A stretch of 64,000 nt of DNA from Adiantum capillus-veneris (GCA_014529385.2 CM043944.1:82202384-82266383); one strand, 5' to 3'. Shown: positions 33,607-47,930, counted from the stretch's first letter. Notes: generated by a model not told the origin, from the sequence alone. Program-made: numbers and translations.

Positions 33607-35178
33607 TGAGAGGCAGAAGTACAAAATAGAATTGGTGGCCTCTACACCAAGACTATGCACGATGGCCTCATCATGGGAGGTACACAATAGGGGCACCACC
33701 TAGCAAGATATGTGGCTAGGATGCATACATATACACAATCAAACATGCCATGGAAAACAATTTCAAGATCCACGCCGAAGTGTGGGATAGGGTGGTCAAA
33801 AAACAAGATGAGAGGAATGGTGAGTGAGTGAGAATGGGCTTGCTACTCATGCATGTAGTAAGGAAGATAATATGCTCACTTCTCATACCATAGGTGGCAA
33901 ACCCGCACACCTTAAGGTGCAAGTAGCTAGATGATACGAATATGAGAGGGAGAGAGAGAGAGAGTGTGTGTGTGTGTGTGTGTATGGTGGCAAATCCGCA
34001 CACTCAATATAAGTAAAATGGAAATAAATAGGCATAAACCATACTCACAATGAAATATATCCCAAACGACACAAGATATGGCACCAAGATGGAGTGTGTT
34101 GATTGCTTGCAAAAGATGACTACAATAGGTAGCATAGGGAGAGAAGATGAGAAGGGGGCAAGACCGTAGGAAGTATAATGGAAGGATAGGAGTTGATGGC
34201 GAGGAATATCATGAGTGCAACCGTCATTCTTCTTCTTGCAATTGTGCCTTCAATCGTTCATTACAAGTGTGTGGAGATACGGTGGTGCTCATTTTGTGCA
34301 TGGTGATGGTGATGGTGTTGTGATTATGTGACTAGGGTTCATGCTACTAGCATGTATCACAAGGGTGTGTATGTGTAGGTATGTGGGTATGTGTGTGTAG
34401 TGTAGTCCCTCTTTACAAAAGAGAAGGCCTCCTTTTATAGGCCAAGAGAGTGATTAGGTAAGAAATTATGAGCAAGAGGACTTATTACATAGTAACCTCA
34501 GTTAGAGGTATTTCCCCAATGAGAGAGCTACATGTGCCCTGCTTATTGACCAATTTCCTCCTAATTGCCTTCATCATGGTGATCTTTGTGTCCATACCAC
34601 CTTCCATAGCTTAAGTCAAAGAGAATCTTGATAAAATAAGAGAAAATATAGGAATAATGGAGAGAAACCTATAAGAATTGGTGTGTATAGCTGGATGATT
34701 TCTTCCCAAGTGGACAAATAGGCTCCACCATTTCGGCCATACTTCCTAAACCCATAGCTCCAAGAATTATAGAAAAGATAGGGGCCGAAAGATCAGCCCA
34801 ACTCCTATAACTTTTCTTTTCAAAACTTTTTCCAATTCGGAATGTAAAAAATAGAGAAAAATCCCACAAAAATATGTGTCCGTCTTTTTCCTTCCAAAAG
34901 TCTTCCAGGTGGTCCCCTCTTGACTTCATGTGCAAGCCTTCTGTTCACAAGTGAGTTATGCTTGAATTTGATAATATTTTTTTGACTCCAACTCAATAAT
35001 GCATAAGATTCTCCTCCCTTTCACTCATGACTTTTACTCTTCACCTATAGTGACCGTCAGGTAGTGACCGTCGAGTAGAATTACCATCCAGTTTTTTTTT
35101 TCATATGGCTCGTTCCTACCTCTCCTTATTTCAAGATCCAAATGTGTCAAAACCATAGCTATGTACAAAGTAAATATA
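33607..35178 (-). repeat. E1 5' LTR, outer end missing
   Basis: The inner end TGAGAGGCAG abuts the primer site. It matches the 3' LTR pieces to about 35178, then diverges about 75 bp before the expected end and runs into LINE sequence. It holds the uninterrupted versions of the two insertion sites seen in the 3' LTR. Confidence 0.85.
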
Positions 35179-36420
35179 GCTTTTCCATAAGAGACCCAAT
35201 CATTTACATCCCCTTTTTATGTGAAGTCTTAACCCAATTAGTACTACAATCATAAGGCATACCATGTTGAAGTGCAAGATTGAACATATCACACATCCAC
35301 TCACGGGTAAAATCTCTCGTCCATTTGATCATCTCCGGCTTGATACCTTAAACATCTCCCGCTTTGCGAGTGGCCAACTTTTCAAGCCCACCGCACACAT
35401 CCTCAATAGTAAAAAAAGAGGGCATACATGGGAGTGAACCATAAAATGGAATTTTTTCAGCATTTTCTTGCTCATATAATTTCCTACAATGTGTGTACAT
35501 ATCCACAAGACTCAACCTACCAAAATTCTCAGCCCACTTGCCCCTCAAGTTTCTCCAAAATCTTCCACATGCATGTGCCTTTTCTTGGATTTGAAAAAGT
35601 TGTTGCTTTACTTCCCATATTCTTCTCTTCTTTTGAATCAATGCCTTGTTTGTATGCAAATAACTTTGATAGTTGTCTTTGTCCATAGTTTCATCAAGCT
35701 TTATCAAGGACTTTCGAGAATCTTGACATTCTTTATCAAACCACCTTTTGCGTGATCTATCTTTATTGGTACCATGGAGATGCTTTATGGAAAAGCATTC
35801 TTCGGCACAAGAACAATTAACTTTTTAAAACGTTCCCATTTAGTTTCCAATGGTGCATCATATTGAAGCTTTGTCATCCACAACTTTTTCTCAACCATTT
35901 CAATTTACATTGGTGCCCATTTGAAATCCATACGTAGTGATAATTTCTCTCCCCTTTGGTGGCTGAGATTATCATGCTTAGTTGCTTCTTCACATGAAAG
36001 GTCAATACATAAGGTCCCATGGTTTGATTTTGGGATCCATTGGCCAAATATAAAACTCTTTATGCGATACATGATGGATTTAGAGAGTAGCATATAGTCA
36101 ATCACACTATCCCCATTATGTTTCCTAGATGTAAATCCATTGGTTCCACTCCACAAACATACACCATTGGCAACGAGCGTACCAGTGCTATTACACATGT
36201 GTAAAAGTAACTTTTCATAGTGATCCAGCTCTTTCTCATCCATTGAAGTATGATCATACAAGTGAACTTCCTTCAACTTCCTTGAAATGTATGGCATATC
36301 AAATTGTTGAGTATCATGTTGCAATGTTTTTGTGTGAGCATTCATATCCCCAAATACAATAACATCACCTTCGCCTTTGAAATTAGAAATTTCCTCTTCT
36401 AAATCAAAAGTGGCTGATCT
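35179..36420 (-). pseudogene. LINE L1: endonuclease and start of reverse transcriptase region
   Basis: The frame at 35905-36345, plus the stretch just upstream reading VIVFGDMNAHT, is the C-terminal half of an APE-type endonuclease: DMNAHT, NGFTSRKHNGDSVIDYML and WIPKSNHGTL, where S-[N/D]-H is the catalytic histidine box. The next frame (35348-35707) is the linker before the reverse transcriptase. The element is cut off at the E1 LTR border. A 44-bp tandem duplication lies upstream at 36454-36541. Confidence 0.75.
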
Positions 36421-36453
36421 CTATCCATGAAATCATGAAAGGGGGAATCATGA

Positions 36454-36541
36454 TAAGGAATAGAGCACTCGGCTACAAAAATGGATGCTCTTTTTGGTAA
36501 GGAATAGAGCACTCGGCTACAAAAATGGATGCTCTTTTTGG
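36454..36541. repeat. 44-bp tandem duplication in LINE L1
   Basis: Two identical units beginning taaggaatagagcactcgg at 36454 and 36498. It shifts the reading frame. Confidence 0.9.
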
Positions 36542-37144
36542 TGTCATAATTTTCAACCATCAATTACAATTCCAAATCTTATTTTCAATTGTAACTGGGT
36601 CTCATAGGTCACACATCCCTATTTGATGGAGGGACTTGCCTCCTCCTTGGACACATTTTATTCTTGAGAGATCTCCTTGTTTTTCTTATTCTTTTCCTCA
36701 TATGCCTTGTGACGTATATTTTGTTGCTTGATATTGTGATCTTCACATACAAAACATTTTGTATCCCTCAAATAAATCCAACTATTATCAAGGATAATCT
36801 TTCTTTTGATCTCATCCGGCATGGTGCATACAATTGGCCGTTCTCTTGAGCGAGGAGCTCCTTGCGCTTACCCACTCTATGTGCTCCATAGATCATAACT
36901 CCGGACATGCTAAAGTGGTTTTGAAAAATCTTTGATAACAATGGCAAGATAAGGAGGTGTCTCTAACTTCTCTTCAAAAATTCCATGAATAACAATGTTC
37001 TTGGAATGTCGTTCCCTTTCCTTAACTCCTCCACATCCACATTCTCAACATTCTTTGTTTGAACCATAGCTCACATTAGTGAGGAATTAGGAACCGCATT
37101 GTTACCACGTACGTCAACTCAATACTTGTTTGTGCATATATTTT
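36542..37144 (-). other. LINE L1 region between ORF1-like and endonuclease
   Basis: Presumed N-terminal endonuclease or linker sequence of L1, too worn to read. No other gene seen. Confidence 0.3.
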
Positions 37145-37516
37145 TCATGTCGCATACATCTCGGGGCTCATGGTGTCAAATTTCTCATCTTTCAATACAT
37201 GATCATGCTCTACTTTGCTCATGCGCTCCTTCAAAGCATTCAAGTCCACAAGAGAGCATTTACATTTCTTGACTTCCTCTTCAAGTTGCATCAAATGTGC
37301 TGTTTGTATCTCAAGTATCCTCTTGAGATTCTCATTCTCAACCACAAGTACCCTTGGTGTGCCGTTTTCCATTGCAAGTGTCCGTAAGTCTTCGCCTTGT
37401 TTGTTTATGGTCTCTTGCAACGATACCAAATATGCCATTATCATGGTTTTTGATGTCGTTGGTTGAGTGGTTGTGTTGCTATCTCCACACTTAGGAGATT
37501 TTGAATCATTTTCCAC
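37145..37516 (-). pseudogene. Coiled-coil ORF, possible LINE ORF1 remnant
   Basis: A 123-residue frame with a heptad-like stretch: VENENLKRILEIQTAHLMQLEEEVKK. It lies upstream of the endonuclease on the same strand, the place of ORF1 in LINEs. Coiled coils are common in LINE ORF1 proteins, but no RNA-binding motif is visible, so the assignment is tentative. Confidence 0.4.
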
Positions 37517-37797
37517 AATGGTTGTGGATATTGTTCAAGAAGAAACACCCTTGCGAGTGTTGGAAGACATTGTATGTAAAATAAGAGATTAGAGTAAGCT
37601 TTCCTCAACCTGTTCACTTCAGAAATTATTCTACAAAAATGCATTCCATAACTCTCAAAATTTTTTTCTTTACATCAATGCATAGAGGGTGTCATGCTCT
37701 TCAATTGAGGCTATAGATCACCCAAATCAGAGGTTGCATGAAGAAGTTATAATCAAAAGAGTGAACTGATGTCTACTAGGTCAAAAAATGGCTGCAC

Positions 37798-37798
<1 letters not shown>

Positions 37799-37890
<92 letters not shown>
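37799..37890. repeat. (AG)46 microsatellite, (TC)n tail of LINE L2
   Basis: An uninterrupted AG run. On the minus strand it follows GGTCATTTTGGCCAGACG and ATATCATTTCATTTCAGA, closely paralleled before the run at 40158. This suggests a LINE 3' end with a (TC)n tail. Confidence 0.9.
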
Positions 37891-37895
<5 letters not shown>

Positions 37896-38845
37896 AAATG
37901 AAATGATATATTAACGTCTGGCCAAAATGACCTATCAGACCCAAAGGTTACAACCATGTTTGAATCTAGTACAATGTCAGGAGAACATAAAGATAAAAGT
38001 AAATTAGGGTACCTAGAGTGGGCAGGTATGCAAGCTTAACCTATATCCTCATCATCATCAATGTCCTCATCACATAATACATCAGCTCAAAACATATGGG
38101 GAGTGGGTACATGAGGACTAATGAGGTGCAAAATGGGGGAAGTAGATGAATGAGTCTAGCAATCTCCACCTATGTAAGAGACAATGATGGTGCATCAAGG
38201 GAGTACTGGAAGGGAGGAAAGTTGTTCATGTTGAAGCCATGTACCTAAAACCATGATGACATATTTTCATACCAGCATGATGTGTCCCCATGTAAAGCTA
38301 ATTGTCAAGGGGACTCAAGGGCCAATCTAGCATATCTGCCTTTGGTAGTATCCTGCATAAGGGAGACTAATCTAGTAAGTGTCTCTATCTCCATAAAAGG
38401 GGCTACGAACTCTACTCTAATGATCTCATGTGGCACAGAGGCCTTGGATCTAATCAATTTTGAGAGATCATACATACCAAGGGCCTCTCCATACCTCTCC
38501 ACCCATCCTGACCCACAGAGGGTCCCCAGGCCTCAACCCCATAGAGCATGGTTGAAGCTACCAGGGTATCAAAGAGCGAGAGCTTTGTTCAAGATTCTTG
38601 GAATTGAGACTTTGAACACATCCTCACGAATCCTCCCAAATACGCATATGATCTGGTCAATCTAGTATTTGTTGCTCTCTTCAAAGATAACTTTGTCCCA
38701 GTGAAGACTACCCCAAGATAAGTGTATGCATCTATGTACTCCATAGTCTCTTGACCATAAGTGAATGTAGGTGTTGATATCTTGATCCACTATGGTGTGT
38801 TTTTACACACCTTAACCTTGGGTATACCAATGTTTATAGACAATA

Positions 38846-39049
38846 CACTATTCTCCACAAAGCTATGTAATGCATCCAAATGTCATCACATACCCTCCAT
38901 TGAGTCAAACATCAGCAAAATATCATCAACATATAGCAACTTATAGCCACTATTCTCCACAAAGCTATGTAATGCATCCAAATGTCATCACATACCCTCC
39001 AGTGAGTCAAAGATCAGCACAATATTGTCAACATATAGCAATAATGGAA
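38846..39049. repeat. 102-bp tandem duplication in LINE L2
   Basis: Units begin cactattctccacaaagct at 38846 and 38948, with a few differences. 102 is a multiple of three. Confidence 0.88.
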
Positions 39050-39199
39050 TCCATGTCCCTACCAACAACTGGGAACCTCAGTCACCCTCTGTGTCAATGT
39101 AATTAGAAATTTCATCTATATACATACCAAAAAGAGTAGGAGACAATGGAAAACCTTGTTTCACTCCAATAGTGGAGTGAAACTAATTAGATATCCCCT

Positions 39200-39516
39200 A
39201 TAGAATGTGTACATGTCTCACCACTGATTGGTATAGAGCCATGATCCCTCAAATCAACTCAATGGGTACTACCATCTTCTGTAGTGCGTGCATCATGTCA
39301 AATGCTTTGCAAAATCCCGCAAAGATACAATAAATCCATCTCCCATGTGCCCTACCTTTTGGAATGCGTACATGTCCCACCATTGACCAGTATAGAGCCA
39401 TGATACCCCCAAATCAACTCAATGGGTATTACCATCTTCTATAGTGTGTGCATCATGTCAAATGCTTTGCATAAATCCACAAAGATACAATAAATCCATC
39501 TCCCATGTGCCCTACC
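39200..39516. repeat. 159-bp tandem duplication in LINE L2
   Basis: The phrase acatgtc-caccattga recurs at 39211 and 39370 and the match continues for the whole unit, through atctcccatgtgccctacc. 159 is a multiple of three, so the two copies of the palm segment stay in phase. Confidence 0.88.
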
Positions 39517-40153
39517 CTCCTCAATGATGGCTTTGAGCATCAAAATATGGTCAAGACTGGATAAGCCTCTCCTCAAACTGACATGTCCCGTTGCTTGTAT
39601 GCCCTCACTCTCTGCCCATCCACTCAACTAATTCTCAATAGTAGATGCATACAATTGTGCCAATGTGTGTCCAATCATAACAGTACGGTAGTTACTTGGC
39701 TATGTCTTATCACCTGCCTTGAAGATAATAACAATAGTAGACAGTCTCCAAGTCTTAGGTAGACCCTCACACATAACACAATTGAATATAACTACAAGAA
39801 CATTTGCAATCATATCTCTATCATCTATAAAGTGCTTTGCTACTAGACCATCATGATCATATGCCCTCATGGTCCTAGAATGTCAACTCTGATCATGCAA
39901 TGTATTAGTCACAATAAAGTGGTGATCTCCTCCAACTGAGAGTCCTAGTCTGGTTGTTGTACATAGACGACTATAGATCTCCTCTGTATAAACACAATCA
40001 TTCTCTGTTGTAAATGTATAGAAAATATGCAAAGTCATCCCTCCTGACACCTAGGTTCAACTATTCTAAAAGGAGACGAAAAGTATCAAGAGAGCACGAT
40101 CCACTACTACACCCATCGGTCTTGGTCGTACTATGAAATCTTGAATGCATGGA

Positions 40154-40157
<4 letters not shown>

Positions 40158-40248
<91 letters not shown>
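40158..40248. repeat. (AG)n microsatellite with one interruption, (TC)n tail of LINE L3
   Basis: An AG run broken once by 'tg' near 40185. The minus-strand sequence before it parallels that before the tract at 37799. Confidence 0.9.
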
Positions 40249-40252
<4 letters not shown>

Positions 40253-41150
40253 AATGAAATGTTATATTAAACATTTTCAAAAGGCCAAAATGACCTATGA
40301 GGCCAAAATGATACAATCTTGGTGGATCTAATCTAATGTCTGCGTACAAAATTAAAAAAATGAAGTGAAGTAAAGTAAAAAACTAAAATCATCATCATCA
40401 TCACTACCCAAGGATGCCCGATATTGAGCATTGTCCGTGAAAGTACTGTGTCAATTGCTGAAGAGCTTCCTCAATGTCCGCTTCTATAAATAGTTGTATT
40501 GGGCATCTCCCATGTCGTGCTAGAATAGTCATGATCCTCTAATGGAGCCTCCGTCAATGTTGTGGGCACCCTCATAGACATGGGTGTTTAGCTCTCCCAA
40601 GCTCAATGGCTCTGTCAACTAATATACCCTTGGTATAAGTGTGCTCTAAATTTTGATGTGAAGCAAGCTCATATGGTTCCTGAGTCCTTGCTCTAAAGAA
40701 GTTAGTTTTCTCCCTCTGTGAATGTTTCTCATTGTTTGATAGCCTCAAGAGACTCTCCATGTGTATGTGTAGCTCTAACAAAAACAACCGGAGGCATCTC
40801 TAATCTTGATATCTCATGACTCTAGCCAATGGCCCAAAGCCCTCTTTGAATAGATAGTGAAAGAGATGGACAATGATAGATGTAATGTAATTCTGTCTCT
40901 AGCTCTATATGACACAACTAGCATATCCTGGCCTCTATTGATACTCTCCTAAATTTTCCATAGGAACACTGTTTGTTGAGGCTTTTTCTTATTATTCCAG
41001 AGGTTATGGACTATGCTACAGTCGGTTACAAATCTATGGAAGAAATGGAACCCTAATTTTGGTGAAGTAGGTTTCAAGATAGAAGCCCTGTTGACTTTTG
41101 AGCTCGACAAATGTCAAGATTGATTTTTTAGCTTGCATTAGTAGTTTTTT
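40249..41150 (-). pseudogene. LINE L3: 3' end remnant
   Basis: The minus strand has the same 3' non-coding block as L2 next to the (TC)n tail, preceded by short frames that look like a worn LINE C-terminus. No catalytic motif remains. The 5' part is missing. Confidence 0.5.
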
Positions 41151-41325
41151 TTTTAATTGAGAACTTTTTTGGTGATCTTTTTGAAATGGATGGTATCTAT
41201 TTTAAACCTATCTTGGTGCCGATTTGAATTATTTGACTCTAGTTTTAATACTGGTTTCAATGCTTGGTGATTTACTCTCGGGTGGAGTAGTGAGAAATGT
41301 TGTTTTGGTATTGTCTGAACCTCAA

Positions 41326-41530
41326 AAAAACGTAGACAGGATGCGTGTGGATCATTTCATTGTATGCTTGAAAACCTCGAACGACGCAGACAGGATGTCT
41401 GGAGAGCATTTCATTGTATGCTAGAAAAGCTTCGAATGATGCAGACAAGATGTTTGGGGAGCATTTGGTTGTATGCTTGAATCTTCAAATGATGCAGGCT
41501 ACAATCTGGGGGCATTTGGTTGTAAAAGGC
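41326..41530. repeat. About 55-bp tandem repeat, 3-4 diverged units
   Basis: Units share gacaggatgtctgg-gagcatttcattgtatgcttg-aa and recur at about 41336, 41391, 41446 and 41498. Unit length drifts between about 52 and 55 bp. No gene is evident. Confidence 0.8.
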
Positions 41531-42342
41531 CTCTTTATCTCCCGGCCTAGACCTTTTTAGGTTATGTGGCTGGAGTGATGAGGGAGTCATTGAGTAGCTC
41601 ATGACCTAGACCTGGATGGTTATTTGCAGGGGTAGGGGGGGAGGAGTGTTTGTCACCGACTTTATGTTTCTACGTCTTGTAACATGCATATGTGAGCATT
41701 TGCGCTGCATTGTGATGTGTCAACCACTAAAATACTCCTTATTGGATGAGATTTTTCTTGGAAGCCAACGACCCAAGATATCAAGAGCTCCAATTTGGAA
41801 TGAGACTCCTTATTGAAGGACATTTTTTTATAGGAATCCATAGCTTTGTTCGAGGTTCCTAATAACCATAGAGCCAATATGGTCTCACCCCCAAGCCTAA
41901 GGACTTGCATTAAAATAAGTAAATAAATAAATAATAATATATTGTACTAGATTCTATTCAATTAAGAAATAAATTAGGGGAGTTTGTTCTTCGGGTACTC
42001 ATTCTTTTGAATGGATTAGAGTGCTTATTCTCTTCTATAGTACTCTATTTTTTAGGGTTCATTCAAACTCAAGAAGAGGTCAATGATCAATTCGATCTCT
42101 TCATTGTCATTCATTGCTCCTTGAAGCTCTTCAGTTGTCAAGTTTGCATCAAGAGAGAGTGTCTAGAAAAACAATCAAGGATGGATAAGGCTTGCATGAA
42201 GGGTCAATGTCTAACTCTAAGGCTAAATCTTACATTTCATTATCCATTGCATCATTGTCATTCTCTTATTCATTAGAGTAGTCGTCATGTGCTAATTCTA
42301 TTAGGAGATGGGAATGCGTAAAGGTTGTGTCATTGTCTTGAG
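41531..42342. other. Stretch without a recognisable gene
   Basis: Short frames in both strands without any domain. It may be the 3' flank of the CACTA remnant. Confidence 0.35.
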
Positions 42343-44250
42343 TTACATCATTTGAGATTCCATCTGAGTTGGTGGTGTCAAATGTTCAACATCGTTGAGG
42401 ATTGACATGCATGACTTGCCTCCATGGACTGAGAGAATCTGGAGAGTTGTAGAAGAAGGCCTACTCACAATGCACCGACAAAATATATGGTTCTTGTGCT
42501 GTTGGTAATGGTTTTGAAGAGTCAACTTTCCAAATACCACAGATGGCTCTTGTCTCATTGTGTCTCTATCCCCTTTATACTCCGCACAAAACCAATCAAT
42601 CTCCAATACAACTTGTTTTAACATAAGATATTCAAAATTCCTTAGAAGAAAGTTACAAATTAATAGCATCCATGCTTGTGTATATCTACAAAATTTTGTT
42701 ACTTGCTTGCAAACACGAAATCTGAGTTCATAAATACCAAGTACAATTCCTACATAGCCAAACTCCTCATTCACATGAATTATTTCTCCTGCACTTGCAT
42801 GTGATTGCTGCCTAAAAGATGAAACAATGTAAGAGTCTTGAGTAACGCATCGTTGATCAATTTTGTCGACTCAAATGTGTTGTCCATAGGCCCACATGTT
42901 GCTATATGTGGATACCTAAAGTCCAAGTAAGAACATTATAAGTTCAACCAACTTTGTAATATACATTCATAGAGAAATTACTTTGTAAATATACATTCAT
43001 AGAAGAATTAATACTTCTATATCATAGCCAAATCCAATCGATATCTTCTCATTAGTGATGTCTTCTCCCTCCAAAATTCCATCTCTGACACATTTAGATA
43101 ACCATGAAAGGATGGATGGACATTCAGTCTTGGTATATTTGCTAGCTCTTCACCTTCTTTGTGGGTTGCAAGCTTTCTGGTACTCTTTGACAAATCTTTC
43201 TATACATTGTGAGTTGTAAATAAAAAATGTGGATATGTTCCATTATTTTGTTGTTGTGAGATTGTGAGGAATGCCCTTGCCACACAACACCTCATTTGAC
43301 AATGTAGGAGACTCTTCTATTGTCCATCTTCGTGGAGCAGCTATGTCAACATGCTCAAGGTACTTTGAAAGGTAATTCATGCACTCTCCAAGAACCCATC
43401 CCTTGTCCATTCAACCCTCTGGTCGTGCTCTTTGGAAAACAAGCCCCTTTAAAACTCCATAAATCTTTCAGCCCAAAACATCCAAAGCGTGCTAACAACA
43501 CCTACAATCTCTATCTCATCCACGAGATGAATGAGTACATGGACTTGTATATCCAAAAAGGATGTTGATAAATCTTTCTCTAACAAACAAAGTAGCTCAA
43601 TGCATTCCCTTTTCTTTTGCGGTATTGACCCTGTATCAATCTCCTTATACATGACACATCTATATAAAAATACAAGCACAGTGTGTGAAATCTTCATCTA
43701 AAGTACATATACAAACATCCGCAAGCCCTACACATACCTTGATAGCTTTACTAAATGATAGATAACATCTTGGATACCACTCGTTAACCAACCATCAATA
43801 ACAAGGGGGAGAACATGCTACATGTATCAAGTTACAGTAGTCAAATTAGTATCCCTTGCTTGGAGGAAGCAGTTGTTACGATTAGAAAAATATTGGGTTA
43901 GCTTGATGAAATTATGCCAATGATGTGTCTTCAAGTTCAAAAGAATGATGTCATTCATAGTGAATATATTCCTCAATAAGGCACCATATCCCATGGGTGT
44001 GCGGATAGATTGTATTATTTGATTAATCGTGTCAATCTCTTCACAGGTAAGCACCCATGGCATAGGTGCATGGGGCCATAAGTTGCATTTTTATTCTTGA
44101 TCTTTTAATTTTTTTTGAGCTGCTTCTGTGTCTTTAAAACCAGTGGAGTGGCCTATATTTTTTAATATGTGTGCATAGGATCAAGAACATGAGCGATCTT
44201 CAAATCCTTCCAATTCTCCAAAGAAAACCATACAAATATAGAGGGATTCG
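42343..44250 (-). pseudogene. CACTA (En/Spm) transposase remnant, TNP2 type
   Basis: In order on the minus strand: LKIAHVLDPMH near 44190, then MPWVLTCEEIDTI with GYGALLRNIF and LKTHHWHNFIKL (43827-44063). Next is a DUF4218-like block, ELLCLLEKDLSTSFLDIQVH and LIHLVDEIEIVG followed by W-M-x5-E-R-F-M (43449-43697). A worn C-terminal region ends at 42343. These blocks and their order match the C-terminal half of plant TNP2 transposases. Several stops and frame changes break it. The catalytic N-terminal half and the CACTA ends are not seen. Confidence 0.7.
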
Positions 44251-44658
44251 AAGAGGGTCATCCTCAAGATCGATCATCATCTTCGTCACTTGTAAGCTCT
44301 CACTTTGGATTGTTTGTGGGCCTTTTGGTCCATTTTAGGTATATGTCTACAGGTGTCATCCGTTTTAAACATTGTCTACTCCCAACCTTTCCATTGAAGT
44401 GTTTGGTTTTTGTCCTTTGGTGTAGCAAATGATCTTCCGGTAAAGGTATATATTTTTATTGAGATGTTAACTAAACATAGATTTCAATCAATCATTGCAT
44501 GAGGGACAATCTTTGTAACCTCTGATTGAGAACCCTACATCCATAGTAAAATATTTAGTATGATGATAAAAAATAGAATGCAATGAAAAGTATCCGCATG
44601 TATTACTTAGACACAACATAGTACCGGCACAGAATCCATAGTCGATAAAGTCGTGTAT
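44251..44658. other. Stretch between CACTA remnant and E2 LTR, no gene seen
   Basis: No readable domain. It may be decayed transposon sequence. Confidence 0.35.
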
Positions 44659-46298
<1,640 letters not shown>

Positions 46299-46311
46299 TT
46301 ACCTCTCTCTT
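46299..46311 (-). promoter_or_regulatory. E2 polypurine tract
   Basis: The minus strand reads AAGAGAGAGGTAA directly before the 3' LTR start TGTCATAATAAC. Confidence 0.65.
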
Positions 46312-46679
46312 GAAATCATACTTGTCCTCGACTATGGGGTAGAGAAGATAAAGCCTATTCATTAGTCCTTTTTCTAGCTGGTAGAGGATCCCTATCTTAC
46401 CCTATGACATCGTTCCAGAATGGATCAGTAATCTATTTGGAGCTTGAGAGCCTAAGCTGCCACAAGCATGTCTACACATTAGTCCTATCAATCTTCCATA
46501 GTAGAGTGACAAGCTCTACTTGGTGTTAGGAAGACATCATCTCCGTAAACTTGATCCTAGGCATGCATACTACGTAACATTTGTGCACATTAAAGAAAAG
46601 AGAGTCTTATAAGACAAAAACTTTGTTCAATTTAAACATTTGTACATTTGCTTACTCTAGGGAGCATTGTAAAGGTTAT

Positions 46680-47034
46680 CCTTTAATTGTATGCCTTGCA
46701 TCCATCTAGCATCTTCAAAAGTGTAGTTCTTAAACTTAATAAGATACCGTCGGATAATCTTACCACCTCTCAATACCTTGTCTTCATGTCCGAGAATGGA
46801 CTCGGGCTATAGCATCTCTTCTTGGTCCTTGATCTTCAATGGGTCTTCAATAGTTGGTTCTTGAGGTGGGTCTCCTTTGTAAGGCTTTAGTAGGCTCACA
46901 TGGAAAGCATTTTGTATGAGCCAATGACTGGGAAAGGCCATCTCATTGAATGGTTTAAGAATTTGGAAGGGACCGTAATACCTTTTTGCTAACTTAGCAT
47001 AGTACTTTTGGTGTCCCGTAGGATTCTTGCCCAT
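46680..47034 (-). pseudogene. E2 integrase C-terminus and chromodomain
   Basis: The C-terminal integrase part reads YYGPFQILKPFNEMAF, then HWLIQNAFHVSLLKPYKG. After an in-frame TAG near 46809 comes a chromodomain: VLRGGKIIRRYLIKFKNY, followed by F-E-D-A-R-W-M. Chromodomains at this place define the chromoviruses and are thought to steer integration to marked chromatin. Homologous copies lie at 53360-53480 and 59170-59300. Confidence 0.85.
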
Positions 47035-47191
47035 TGTGTGCCTTAATCGAGCCTTGGGAAGTTTAAGCAGGACCCAATTATTTTCTTTAAAGGCTTGGGA
47101 TCTTCTGTGCTTATCAACAACAGCCTTTTGCCTTTGCTGTGAGATAGAGATAGCATCCTTAATCTTTTGGAAAGATTCTTGTAGGTCTCAG

Positions 47192-47930
47192 CTATACACG
47201 CAAGATCTTCACGTGTACCTTAAGTAGCAGAGGACTTTTGGATCTTCCTTCAATTACCTCCAAAGGTGCTTTTCCCATGGAAATATGTACACTGTTATTG
47301 TAGGCATACTCCACTAAGGGTAAGTACTTCTCCCATTGGGACCTTTGATCTACTTCCGTTACATACTCTTTTAGTAGATTAAGAATTGTCAGGTTAGCGA
47401 TTTCACTTTGGTCATCCATTTACGGATGATAGGCCGAAGAGAAGTTTAGCCTTGTCCCTAAATTCTCAAAGAGACCCTTCCATTACTGCTCATTCTAGGA
47501 TCTCTATTCAACACTATGGACATTGGCAAGCCATGGTATTTGAAAATTTGTGATATGAAGAGAGTTGCCATTTGATGGGCTTTGATAGTCTTTTTGACAG
47601 GTATAAAATGAGCTTGTTCGATGAACCTCTCTACTATCGTCCATATTCTTGTATTCCCATGGATAGACTTCCAAGCAATCCAAAGATAAAATCCATGGAT
47701 ATACTCTCCCATGCATGTGGTGAATTATGGATTGGCAAAGGCTGAAGCAATCCAGGTTGCTTCCCTCTATCAAACTTTGTCTTTTGGCATACCACACATT
47801 TAAAAACATACTCTTGTATGTTTGCTTTCATGGTAGGCCAATAGAAATATATTTCAATACCTCTTAAGGTAGATTGAATCCCTCTATGCTCCGCATAAGG
47901 AGGAGCATGAGATTCCTACATTACTTTATC
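47192..47930 (-). pseudogene. E2 integrase zinc domain and catalytic core
   Basis: Frames from 47831, 47809, 47712 and 47419 overlap. They show FKCVVCQKTKFDRGKQPGLL (zinc domain Cys pair), then SISMDFIFGL (first Asp) and, near the end, EYVTEVDQRSQWEKYLPLVE with YAYNNSVH. The many frame changes mean it cannot be translated as one protein. Confidence 0.8.

Larger units (their letters stand above)
17590..35178 (-). mobile_element. E1: Tat-like Ty3/gypsy element with nested insertions
   Basis: A minus-strand element bounded by related LTRs at 17590-22493 (3', interrupted twice) and 33607-35178 (5'). In transcription order it has: primer site 33587, leader, small ORF type A, gag, zinc knuckle, protease, reverse transcriptase, RNase H, a second RNase H-like domain, integrase and polypurine tract. 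A copia element is inserted between the RNase H region and integrase. Both LTRs lack their outer parts (U5 side in the 3' copy, about 75 bp at the U3 side in the 5' copy), so flanking target duplications are lost. Confidence 0.85.
37891..40140 (-). pseudogene. LINE L2: reverse transcriptase remnant
   Basis: The best frame (39439-39627) reads LRRGLSSLDHILMLKAIIEE, then GRWIYCIFVDLCKAFDMMH. This is the reverse transcriptase palm start of a plant LINE, with F-V-D as the first catalytic Asp. The frames at 38305-38502 and nearby are the C-terminal part. Two internal tandem duplications (102 bp and 159 bp) lie within the coding region. The element ends in the (TC)n tail at 37799 and is cut at its 5' side near 40140. 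Confidence 0.75.

Noticed and set aside
37753-37944. Open frame with a long Ser-Leu repeat (also at 40131-40349 and 13162-13520)
   Set aside because: Translation of (AG)n/(TC)n tracts; no conserved sequence outside the tract apart from LINE 3' ends.
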